From positions 372,001 to 436,000 of the forward strand of contig NZ_JBHTDC010000002.1 in assembly GCF_042666435.1 (NCBI RefSeq): 64,000 nucleotides of DNA, given 5' to 3'. Source of the DNA: Allosphingosinicella sp042666435 (lineage in GTDB: Bacteria > Pseudomonadota > Alphaproteobacteria > Sphingomonadales > Sphingomonadaceae). Below, one piece after another: positions 1-6,690 of the stretch. The notes below the pieces were generated by a model that was not told where the DNA came from, did not search any database, and was given only the letters and a program-made list of their open reading frames with translations. How positions within the stretch are numbered: the first letter of the stretch is position 1; each line of letters starts with the position of its first letter. Both the position numbers and the translations under genes were made by a program.

Positions 1-2
1 TG

Positions 3-476
3 ACGGTGCGCGTCGGTCTCGCCCATGGCCGGCGCGACCCCGCCGGCATCGCCCGCGCCGGCTGGACCAGCTTCGCGCTCGGCGAGGCCTTCATGCTGGC
101 CATGGCCCTGGTCATGCTCGCCATGCCGCATTTCCTCGTCCACGCCTTCCTCGACGAAAGCGATCCACGGAACGCCGAGGTGATCGCGCTCGCCGTCTCC
201 TTTCTCGCCGTCGCGGCCCTGTTCCAGATCGTCGACGGCGCCCAGGCGGTCGGCGCGGGCATGCTGCGCGGCCTCCACGACACGACCGTGCCGATGATCT
301 ACGCCGCGCTCGGCTATTGGGTGATCGGCCTCGGCACCGGCATATGGCTTGCCTTCGGCCTGGGCTGGGGCGGCATCGGCATCTGGATCGGCCTCGCTAT
401 CGGCCTTGCGGTAGTCGCAATGCTGATGGTCGCGCGCTGGGTGCGGCGGGAGCGCCTCGGCCTGCTGCAGCGATAG
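3..476 (+). CDS. MATE family efflux transporter, C-terminal part (5' end outside window)
   Basis: The reading frame is open from the window edge, so only the last ~157 residues of a roughly 450-residue transporter are seen. The visible part has four to five hydrophobic segments. It carries the MATE-type stretch 'VRVGLAHGRRDP' followed by 'GMLRGLHDT', a motif repeated in the second half of NorM-like multidrug/Na+ antiporters. Proteins of this family export cationic drugs or metabolites across the inner membrane in exchange for Na+ or H+. The end at 476 is a TAG stop after a basic tail. The substrate cannot be told from this fragment. The gene is cut by the window and there is no sign of a broken gene. 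Confidence 0.8.
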   Translation, partial: TVRVGLAHGRRDPAGIARAGWTSFALGEAFMLAMALVMLAMPHFLVHAFLDESDPRNAEVIALAVSFLAVAALFQIVDGAQAVGAGMLRGLHDTTVPMIYAALGYWVIGLGTGIWLAFGLGWGGIGIWIGLAIGLAVVAMLMVARWVRRERLGLLQR

Positions 477-609
477 CTCGCAAGTCCCACGCGCGCGCCT
501 TCCGGCTGTTGCGCCGTTGCATCAGCGATTCAGCATCGGTTCATCGACAAAATGTAACGACTCGTCGCAGTCCCCGCTTCGTGCTACAAGGGGGCAGGAG
601 GAACGAGAG

Positions 610-870
610 ATGGTCCATTCGATCATTCACCGCACGGGCGAGAGCGGCTTCCCGCACGACCCCGCCATGCGCGGCTATCACGCACTCTATCGCCAGGGCG
701 AGGTCAATCATTGCCCCGGCTGCGGCCGCTCGCACTGGCTGATCGGCCGCTTCTCCGCCGAGTGCGGCTTTTGCGCCACCGCGCTGGCGCTCGCCGATAC
801 CGGCCTGGTCGGCGCCGGTACCCACAGCCGCAATCGCGGACCTCGCTGGACCTACGCCGACGCGGCCTGA
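610..870 (+). CDS. small zinc-ribbon protein, unknown function
   Basis: An 86-residue protein with two CxxC pairs, C35/C38 ('CPGCGR') and C52/C55 ('CGFC'), spaced as in a zinc ribbon. A conserved-looking 'HWLIGR' lies between them. The ATG at 610 is chosen because an AGGAGG Shine-Dalgarno sits about 8 bases upstream; the longer reading frame starting at 517 has no such site. There is no signal peptide, so it is probably cytoplasmic. Small ribbons of this kind are common in sphingomonads and are usually annotated as hypothetical. It may bind nucleic acid or protein, but nothing here shows which. The next gene starts 43 bases downstream on the same strand. Confidence 0.75.
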   Translation: MVHSIIHRTGESGFPHDPAMRGYHALYRQGEVNHCPGCGRSHWLIGRFSAECGFCATALALADTGLVGAGTHSRNRGPRWTYADAA

Positions 871-913
871 CGGTTCAGCCCAGCGTCAGGCGGAGCTGCT
901 ATCGGCCTTCTCC

Positions 914-1273
914 ATGGCGAAGCAGCATCTTGCCGCGGCCTTGCTGATGGCCGCTCTCCTCGCGCCCACTCCGGTCCTCGCCGCGCCGGATACGCCTGCC
1001 GAACCCGCCGAGCCAAAACTCCGCGCCGACGCCTTGTGGACCGACTGGAAGGCGATCAACCGCCAGTCGATTCAGGCCGAAACCCAGGCGCGTACCGCTC
1101 CCGCCCCTTCCCTCCGTCGCCGAAGCCAGGCCGAAGCGAGCGCGCTCGGCGCCCGTGTCGGCGAGGCGGTGGCCATCGGCGATTGTGCCGAGGGCGAGCG
1201 CCTTGCCCGCGAGGCCGCCGATTTCGCGCTTGTGGAGGCGGTCAGGGCGCATTGTGCGCCGCCGAAACCTTGA
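914..1273 (+). CDS. small exported protein, unknown function
   Basis: A 119-residue protein with a clear Sec signal peptide: a lysine at position 3, a hydrophobic core 'AAALLMAALL', and a probable cut after 'PVLA-A' near residue 23. The mature part is rich in Ala, Arg and Glu and probably helical. Two cysteines ('GDCAEGER' and 'AHCAPP') could form a disulfide in the periplasm. I do not recognise the family. The last 32 bases overlap the 3' end of the convergent DUF418 gene, so the two genes share no intergenic terminator. Confidence 0.6.
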   Translation: MAKQHLAAALLMAALLAPTPVLAAPDTPAEPAEPKLRADALWTDWKAINRQSIQAETQARTAPAPSLRRRSQAEASALGARVGEAVAIGDCAEGERLAREAADFALVEAVRAHCAPPKP

Positions 1274-2498
1274 CGGCAACCGTCCGCCGGCGCCCGTAGG
1301 TGCCGAGCCGCCACAGCCTTTCCATCGGTCCCTGCTCGAACCGCGCCAGCCACAGGTGCGAGAACAGGATCTGCCCGGCGAAGATGAGCAGGGCGAGACT
1401 GTAAAATTCCGCCGGCGCCAACCGCCCGACCAGCCCGAGGCCCACACCGTAGAACAAAGCGATTCCGAGCAGCGAATGGCTGAGATAATTCGTCAGTGCC
1501 ATCCGTCCCGGCGCGACCAGCAGGCGGAGCGCTCCCTCGGCGTGACGCCACAGCAGCGCGAACCCCGCCGCGTAAGCCAGCCCCAGCGGCACCACGCCTA
1601 TCGCGTTAAAGACATGGGCGAGGAAGATGCTCTGTGAATCCTCCTGCCAGAATCCGCCGCTCACCGCATAAGCCGCGTTGGCGGGCAGGCCGATCACCGC
1701 GCCCCAGATCGCCACCCGTCGCAGCAGCAGCCGGTCCTTGAGCAACCGCCCCTCCACCAGCCGCCGCCCGGCCCACAGGCCGATCAGCATGATCGCCAGC
1801 ACCTTGGGGATGCGCCAGGTCATGAAGATCGTCCCGAACCGGTAGGGCCAGCCGCCCAGTACCCAAGCCCAATAGCCGCTCCACTCCTCGCGCTGCAGCC
1901 ACGCCACCGGAGTCGCCGGCGCGCCGCCCAGCGCCGCGCCGATCCGGTCGCCCAGAGTGAAGAAGCCGAAATGCGGCGGAACCCCCAGCGCCTGCACAAG
2001 CAGCACGCCCGGGATCGGCACGAGCAACAGCAAAGCCGCCGTGCCGAGCAGCCTTCTGCCGCTCCACATCCGGAAGAGCGGCAAGGACAGCCCGAGCAGT
2101 GCGTAGAGCGTCAGGATGTCGCCGTCCCAGATCAGCACCATGTGGACGATGCCGATCGCCAGCAGCACCAGCAGCCGGCGCCGGTAGATCGCGACCCCAT
2201 TCGCGCCCTTCGACTCCAGCCGCGCCAGTTGCAGCGCGAAGCCGAGGCCGAACAGGAACGAGAAGAGGGTGTAGAATTTACCGTCGATCAGCAGCAGGTG
2301 GAGGAAATCGGTCGCTTCTGTCCACGCCCCGCCCGCCAGCGCGGCCTTTTCGGGCGGTTTGATGAAGCTCCAGCCCGACCAATATTGAATATTGGCGAGG
2401 AGGATGCCGAGCAAAGCGAACCCGCGCAACGCATCCAGCACCGCGACCCGATCCACCGCCGGCCGCGCCGCCATTCGCTCTTGGTCCCCATCCTTCAT
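1242..2498 (-). CDS. DUF418 domain-containing membrane protein (YeiB-like)
   Basis: A 418-residue polytopic inner-membrane protein. The N-terminus has the family signature 'RVAVLDALRGFALLGILLAN' and the C-terminal third carries the DUF418 region ('GRMALTNYLSHSL', 'GPMERLWRLGTYG'). About ten hydrophobic segments are visible. Relatives such as YeiB are members of the acyltransferase-3-like superfamily, but their substrate is unknown. The reading frame begins at 2537; I prefer the ATG at 2498 because it puts the conserved domain about 20 residues from the start, and neither site has a strong Shine-Dalgarno. It ends inside the convergent small secreted gene. Confidence 0.85.
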   Translation of the reverse strand: MKDGDQERMAARPAVDRVAVLDALRGFALLGILLANIQYWSGWSFIKPPEKAALAGGAWTEATDFLHLLLIDGKFYTLFSFLFGLGFALQLARLESKGANGVAIYRRRLLVLLAIGIVHMVLIWDGDILTLYALLGLSLPLFRMWSGRRLLGTAALLLLVPIPGVLLVQALGVPPHFGFFTLGDRIGAALGGAPATPVAWLQREEWSGYWAWVLGGWPYRFGTIFMTWRIPKVLAIMLIGLWAGRRLVEGRLLKDRLLLRRVAIWGAVIGLPANAAYAVSGGFWQEDSQSIFLAHVFNAIGVVPLGLAYAAGFALLWRHAEGALRLLVAPGRMALTNYLSHSLLGIALFYGVGLGLVGRLAPAEFYSLALLIFAGQILFSHLWLARFEQGPMERLWRLGTYGRRRTVAVKVSAAHNAP

Positions 2499-2625
2499 GC
2501 GCGCGCCCCCACGGCCCTGAGCGAAGAAAGCGCCCATGGCTCCGCCAAGTCAATCACTCGCTGTGCCTGGCAGCGGCGCGTCCGGTTGCCTGGCCTCCAG
2601 CAGGCGACCGGCCTTCGCGTTTCCC

Positions 2626-2662
2626 GACACGGGTCGGCTTGCCTCCGCGTGCGACCCGTGTC
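2626..2662. promoter_or_regulatory. perfect 11-bp inverted repeat in the 5' leader of the next gene
   Basis: GACACGGGTCG at 2626-2636 is exactly complementary to CGACCCGTGTC at 2652-2662, with a 15-base loop. It lies 41 bases before the ATG of the secreted protein at 2704. It has no T-run, so it does not look like a terminator. It could be an operator or a leader hairpin, but no regulator can be assigned. Confidence 0.45.
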
Positions 2663-2703
2663 AGCCTCCTGCCCAGTGCACCGCGTTGGGGAGGACCAAT
2701 CCC

Positions 2704-3366
2704 ATGAAGCCTGCCACTATATTGCTCGCCTGTGTCGGCCTCGCCGCCGGAGCGGCCGTCGCCCAGGAAGCGATGACCGACGATCGCCGGTCGCTGGAGC
2801 CTTTGTCCAGCTGGTGGATGTCGGACAGTCGATGTCAGATCGACGCCGGCTGGGACAATGGAGCCAGCGCCTGGATCATCGCCCATGACGATCATTTCGA
2901 CCTCGAAATCTCCGACCCGACATGGCGCGACGTCCCACACGACGCCGAGGTCCGCGTCGATTTCGGCGAGAACGGACAACCCCCCTCGATCAAAGGCGTC
3001 AAGGCCCGAGGCTTCAACGGCGAGAAGGGATTCCAGAGCTATGTCGTCGCCGTCGACGAGGCCGTGCTCGATCGGATCGCGGCGATGACATCGATGGAGA
3101 TGTATCGGGACGGCGAGCAACTGATCAGTCTCGATATGGCCGGTACGGCGGCGGCGGTCTCGGCGATGAGGGATTGCGCGCTTTCGCCCGTCATGATGGA
3201 CAACGGCATGGGGATGGACATGAACATGACGATGGAAACCGACGCGAACATGGAGGGAGAATTGTCCGCCGAAGAGGCGGCCGCCGTGGAGAGTGCCCTG
3301 ACCGCCGCAGACGCCGCCGCCGCCGCCGCGCTCGACGAGGAGCAGCCCGCCACGCCGCGGCAGTGA
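2704..3366 (+). CDS. exported protein with Met-rich and acidic C-terminal tail
   Basis: A 220-residue protein with a signal peptide of 21 residues (cut after 'AAVA-Q'). The central part ('SWWMSDSRCQ', 'SYVVAVDEAVLDRIAAM', 'AAVSAMRDC') resembles the fold of invasion-associated locus B-like periplasmic proteins, with two cysteines that may pair. After residue ~170 comes a Met-rich run (eight or more Met in ~25 residues around 3196-3250) and then an Ala/Glu-rich acidic tail. Met-rich periplasmic segments often bind copper or silver, but that is only an inference here. The start at 2704 is fixed by 'GGGGAGGA' upstream and by the signal peptide; the frame extends further upstream without a better site. 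Confidence 0.65.
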   Translation: MKPATILLACVGLAAGAAVAQEAMTDDRRSLEPLSSWWMSDSRCQIDAGWDNGASAWIIAHDDHFDLEISDPTWRDVPHDAEVRVDFGENGQPPSIKGVKARGFNGEKGFQSYVVAVDEAVLDRIAAMTSMEMYRDGEQLISLDMAGTAAAVSAMRDCALSPVMMDNGMGMDMNMTMETDANMEGELSAEEAAAVESALTAADAAAAAALDEEQPATPRQ

Positions 3367-3409
3367 TGCGCCGCTGCGCGGGTAAGGCGCCGATCCCTCT
3401 CCGAACCCG

Positions 3410-3931
3410 TCACCCGATCCGGTAATGATCGGCCAGCCGGTCGAGCGCGAGGCCCAGCACCAGCTTGCCCGCCCGCGCGGGCCAGCCCAGCGCCCGCTCG
3501 GCGTCGCGCATCCCCTCGCCGGCGCAGACGATCCGCCACAATATGTCGCCCAGGCCCGGACCGGCCGCCGCCGCCGCCGCGTCGAACCGGCGCTTCGCTG
3601 AAATCTGCGCGATCGTCGGGTCGTCGGGCCGGGGCGCTCCCCGCGCGACCTTCTCCATCGGCGGCGCATCCCATTTCATGGTGACGGACGGCGCCAGCAG
3701 GGCGCGCTCCCAGTCCGACCGCAGCCGTTCGCCGGCGTCGAACTGGCGTGCGCTCAGATGTCCCCGCGCCCTCAGCCACCCGAGCGGTGATTCCGCCAGA
3801 TTGACGGTGACGGAGCGCACCGCGCGGCCCCGCCTGGGCGTGCCCGGAGGGTGGGACTTTCTTTCCTCACCGTCCGCCGGCACCGCTTGCTCGGCCAGCA
3901 ACCTGTTCCGTCTCGGTCCCGCCACGCACAT
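3410..3931 (-). CDS. DUF6456 domain-containing protein
   Basis: Up to 173 residues. The family core runs from about residue 44 to the end: 'ESPLGWLRARG', 'FDAGERLRSDWERALL', 'VTMKWDAPP', then the C-terminal 'GWPARAGKLVLGLALDRLADHY'. These segments are typical of DUF6456, a helical domain found almost only in alphaproteobacteria and often near HTH genes. The last helix pair looks like a DNA-binding or dimerisation helix, but the function is not known. The first ~35 residues are low-complexity and basic, and the true start may be further in. It is divergent from the XRE regulator at 4018, with an 86-bp shared upstream region. Confidence 0.75.
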   Translation of the reverse strand: MCVAGPRRNRLLAEQAVPADGEERKSHPPGTPRRGRAVRSVTVNLAESPLGWLRARGHLSARQFDAGERLRSDWERALLAPSVTMKWDAPPMEKVARGAPRPDDPTIAQISAKRRFDAAAAAAGPGLGDILWRIVCAGEGMRDAERALGWPARAGKLVLGLALDRLADHYRIG

Positions 3932-3994
3932 GCTCCCATCGAATCAAAGGAAAAGCTTGCCATCGAGGCGCGTCTGTAGGAAAGAGATATAACC

Positions 3995-4004
3995 GAACCG
4001 GTTC
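3995..4004. promoter_or_regulatory. palindromic candidate operator GAACCGGTTC
   Basis: A perfect 10-bp palindrome in the divergent region between the DUF6456 gene and the XRE regulator, 13 bases before the regulator's ATG. The position suits autoregulation by the XRE protein. This is an inference from location only. Confidence 0.3.
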
Positions 4005-4017
4005 CAAAGAGGCACTT

Positions 4018-4581
4018 ATGATTACCCGCATCCGCGAAGTCCGCCGCGCCCGCAAGATGACGCTCCAGGACGTTGCCGATCGGTGCACGCCGCCGACCAC
4101 GCCGCAGACGATCGGCCGGCTCGAAACCGGGACGCGCACCGTCTCGGTGGGATGGCTCAACCGCATCGCGGCGGCGCTCGGCGTCGAGGCCGGCGATCTC
4201 GTCAAGCTGCCCGACCGCGAGGACATACCGGTCGCCGCGATCCTCGAATCGGACGGCGCCCACGCGCCGCGCCGCGAAGGCGTCGTCATCCCGCCGCAAT
4301 CGGCGCCGGGCCTCGTCGCCATCATCGTCGCCGGCGGCGTCGGCGATTATCGCGGCGGCGACGAGATCTGGCTGAGCCGGATCGGGCCGGAGGCTTTCGG
4401 CCAGGCGATGAACCGCGACATCCTGCTCCCGCGCCCCGCCGGCCGCTTCCTGTTCGGACGGCTGATCGGCCGCGAAGAAGGCAAGTTGCACATCCTGCCG
4501 CTGGGCAGCGGGCAGCGGCAGCTCGTTGTCGCCGACCCGCCCTGGGCGGCGGTCGCCGTCAGGCTCATCCGCGCCCTTTGA
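4018..4581 (+). CDS. XRE family transcriptional regulator
   Basis: A 187-residue protein whose first ~62 residues are an XRE/Cro-type helix-turn-helix: 'LQDVADRC' is helix 2, 'TPQTIGRLETGTRTVS' is the recognition helix and turn, and 'LNRIAAALGVEAGDLV' closes the domain. Residues ~75-187 form a second, mostly beta region ('DEIWLSRI', 'RFLFGRLI') that may sense a ligand or serve for dimerisation; it is not a peptidase, since no LexA-like Ser/Lys site is visible. It was probably fixed with its divergent DUF6456 neighbour. Targets are unknown. Confidence 0.8.
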   Translation: MITRIREVRRARKMTLQDVADRCTPPTTPQTIGRLETGTRTVSVGWLNRIAAALGVEAGDLVKLPDREDIPVAAILESDGAHAPRREGVVIPPQSAPGLVAIIVAGGVGDYRGGDEIWLSRIGPEAFGQAMNRDILLPRPAGRFLFGRLIGREEGKLHILPLGSGQRQLVVADPPWAAVAVRLIRAL

Positions 4582-4643
4582 CGGAACGCCGGCGACAGGC
4601 GTCCGTTCTCCACCCGAAGTCCTGAACGAGGAGGTCCCGGCAC

Positions 4644-5135
4644 ATGGAAGACCAGAGCGAGGCGTCCCGCCTTTCCGCGAGCGGCTATGACGTCGCGCCG
4701 ATCGGCGAGGCGGAGCGCGAGGATCTCGCCGGCGACCTGACGGCCGAGGAGCGCCAGGTCATCCTGAACCACGGCACCGAGGCGCCTTTCTGCGGCACCC
4801 TGCTCAACAACAAGGAGGGCGGGCTCTACGCCTGCCGGCTGTGCGGCCTGCCGCTGTTCCGCTCCGGCGCCAAGTTCGAGTCGGGCACCGGCTGGCCCAG
4901 CTTCACCGAGCCGTTCGATCCCGACCATGTCCGGGAGATACGCGACACCAGCCATGGCATGGTCCGCATCGAGGTGCGTTGCGCCCGCTGCGACGGGCAT
5001 CTCGGCCATGTCTTCCCGGACGGCCCACCGCCGACCGGTCAGCGTTATTGCCTCAATTCCGTCTCGATGGAGTTCGTGCCCGAAGGCGAGCAGCCGCCCC
5101 GCCGCCTCGACCGGCAGGAAGCGCCGAGGGAATAG
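4644..5135 (+). CDS. msrB: peptide-methionine (R)-S-oxide reductase MsrB
   Basis: Reduces methionine-R-sulfoxide in proteins using thioredoxin. The 163-residue sequence has the complete SelR domain: 'GTGWPSF' (79-87 region), zinc cysteines C64/C67 ('CRLC') and C113/C116 ('CARC'), 'GHLGHVFPDG', and the catalytic Cys136 in 'RYCLNS'. C50 sits where many MsrB enzymes have a resolving residue region. No signal peptide is visible, so it acts in the cytoplasm. The start is fixed by AGGAGG about 9 bases upstream. The matching MsrA is encoded elsewhere in the window (44301-44846), so the two repair enzymes are not in one operon. Confidence 0.95.
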   Translation: MEDQSEASRLSASGYDVAPIGEAEREDLAGDLTAEERQVILNHGTEAPFCGTLLNNKEGGLYACRLCGLPLFRSGAKFESGTGWPSFTEPFDPDHVREIRDTSHGMVRIEVRCARCDGHLGHVFPDGPPPTGQRYCLNSVSMEFVPEGEQPPRRLDRQEAPRE

Positions 5136-5141
5136 GGCGCC

Positions 5142-5240
5142 TTGTTCTTCCTCTTCTCCAACCGCCTCGGATGCATCGGTTCGGCCGCCGTGACCGTAAT
5201 CGGCACGTTGATCCTGCTGGCGGTGCTGGGATGGATTTGA
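5142..5240 (+). CDS. 32-residue single-span membrane protein, TTG start
   Basis: A short frame six bases after msrB encodes a protein that starts (M)FFLFSNRLGC and has a single hydrophobic segment of ~20 residues to its end at a Trp-Ile. The N-terminal 'FFLFSNRLGC.GS' pattern is one I have seen in tiny sphingomonad membrane proteins; this is recollection, not a search result. The start codon is TTG at 5142 with GAGGG upstream. Its small size and non-ATG start make it easy to miss. It is likely co-transcribed with msrB. Function unknown. Confidence 0.55.
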   Translation: MFFLFSNRLGCIGSAAVTVIGTLILLAVLGWI

Positions 5241-5258
5241 AGCCTTCTTCGGGGCTTC
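5239..5258. terminator. short hairpin between convergent genes
   Basis: GAAGCC at 5239-5244 pairs with GGCTTC at 5253-5258 across an 8-base loop, and a CT-rich run follows on the plus strand. It lies between the small membrane protein and the 3' end of the opposing tRNA, where a terminator is expected. The stem is short, so confidence is low. Confidence 0.35.
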
Positions 5259-5263
5259 CTTCC

Positions 5264-5339
5264 TGGTGGGCGCTGACGGGCTCGAACCGCCGACCCTCTC
5301 GGTGTAAACGAGATGCTCTACCAACTGAGCTAAGCGCCC
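5264..5339 (-). tRNA. tRNA-Val (anticodon TAC)
   Basis: Read on the minus strand, a full cloverleaf of 76 bases is visible. The acceptor stem is GGGCGCT/AGCGCCC, the D-stem GCTC/GAGC, the anticodon stem TCTCG/CGAGA with the loop TTTACAC (anticodon TAC, reading GUA), and the T-arm contains GGTTCGAGC. The discriminator base is A and CCA is encoded. Confidence 0.95.
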
Positions 5340-5532
5340 CTGTCCGGGAAATCGGCTTCTAGGAGCTTTGCCGGGACGGTCAAGGGGCCGGCGTCGGCCC
5401 CGCTCGACGCCTCCAGGAAGAACTTCTCGTCCCGGAATCGCGCGGGAAGGACCCGCTTCCGCGTTGACGCGGCTTGCAAAATCGGGACCGGCCCTTATCA
5501 GGTCGCGCGATAATCGGCCCGTGGGGGAATGA

Positions 5533-6690
5533 ATGCGAGTTCTGGTCACCGGGGGGTGCGGCTTCGTCGGGCGCAACCTCGTCAAGCTGCTGTTGGCAAG
5601 GAATGTCGACGTGCGCGTGCTCGACAATCTGTCGGAGCAGGTACACGGCCCGGACGCGCGTCCCCCCATGGAGATCGAAGGCGCGGAGTTCGTGCGGGGC
5701 GACGTCCGCGACCGCGCCACCGTGGCGAGCGCGCTGGAGGGCGTCGATCGCATCGCCCACCTCGCCTGCCTGACCGGTGTCGGCCAGTCCATGTATGAGG
5801 TCGAGCGCTATACCGATGTCGGCGAGCGCGGCACCGCGACCCTGCTTCAGGCGATGGTCGATGCCGGCCGCTCGTTCGACCGGCTCGTCCTTTCCTCCTC
5901 GCGCGCCGTCTATGGCGAAGGCGAATATGAGTGCGGCGCCTGCGGCATCGTCAGCCCCTGGGGCCGCGCCGAGGCCGATTTGGCCCAGGGCAAATGGGAA
6001 CCGGTCTGCGACGAATGCGGCGGGGCGCTGACCTCGGTCGGCACAACGGAGAAGGCCGCCAAGCTGCCCCAATCGGTCTACGCCGCCAACAAGCTGGCGC
6101 AGGAGAATCTGTGCCGCGCCACTTTGCCCGCTTACGGTACCAAGTTCGTCGCCTTGCGCTACTTCAACGTCTACGGCCCGGGGCAGAGCCTCAACGATCC
6201 CTATACCGGCATCCTCCCGGCCTTCCTGCGGCAGGTCGAAGCCGATGCGCCGATCCAGCTGTTCGAGGACGGGCTCGAAAGCCGCGACTTCGTCTATATC
6301 GACGACGTCGCCGCGGCCACCGCGCTGGCGCTGCTGGCGCCGGCCGAGCAGTTCCGCCACGACGCCTATAATGTGGGTACCGGCGACGGCGTGTCGGTCG
6401 CGCGGCTCGCCGAGACCATCCTTGCCGCCGCCGGCAAGAGCGTGCCGATGCGGGTGACCGGCGCCTATCGGGTCGGCGATGTCCGCCACGCCGTGGCCGA
6501 TCCGAGCCGGATCAGGAACGATCTCGGCTTCGTCGCGGAAACCGGCATCGAGGCCGGCATCGAGAAATGGCTCGCCTGGGCGATGAACCAGTCGCGCGAG
6601 GAAGGCGCGGGCCTCAACGAGGAAGCCACCCGCCAGCTCCAGGAGCGCAACCTCTACCGCAGCGGCGCAAGCGGGGCCCCGGCCGCATGA
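5533..6690 (+). CDS. NAD-dependent sugar epimerase with zinc-ribbon insertion (dTDP-L-rhamnose 4-epimerase-like)
   Basis: A 385-residue extended SDR. The nucleotide site is 'GGCGFVGRN' (7-15), 'SSSRAVYG' (121-128) holds the active-site serine and YAANK (Tyr183, Lys187) the catalytic pair. Between them, residues ~131-170 form an insertion with two CxxC pairs (C134/C137, C159/C162), so a metal ribbon interrupts the sugar domain. A Cys-rich insertion at this place is what I recall for WbiB-type dTDP-L-rhamnose 4-epimerases, which make dTDP-6-deoxy-L-talose. The rml genes just downstream supply exactly that substrate. A UDP-sugar epimerase role is the alternative. It starts the operon and overlaps the next gene by four bases (ATGA). 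Confidence 0.75.
   Translation: MRVLVTGGCGFVGRNLVKLLLARNVDVRVLDNLSEQVHGPDARPPMEIEGAEFVRGDVRDRATVASALEGVDRIAHLACLTGVGQSMYEVERYTDVGERGTATLLQAMVDAGRSFDRLVLSSSRAVYGEGEYECGACGIVSPWGRAEADLAQGKWEPVCDECGGALTSVGTTEKAAKLPQSVYAANKLAQENLCRATLPAYGTKFVALRYFNVYGPGQSLNDPYTGILPAFLRQVEADAPIQLFEDGLESRDFVYIDDVAAATALALLAPAEQFRHDAYNVGTGDGVSVARLAETILAAAGKSVPMRVTGAYRVGDVRHAVADPSRIRNDLGFVAETGIEAGIEKWLAWAMNQSREEGAGLNEEATRQLQERNLYRSGASGAPAA

Noticed and set aside
3..476. A truncated MATE pseudogene
   Set aside because: The missing N-terminus is explained by the window edge, since the frame is open to base 3.
4347..5792. A 481-codon minus-strand frame spanning msrB, tRNA-Val and the epimerase start
   Set aside because: It reads through a tRNA gene and antisense to two well-identified enzymes.
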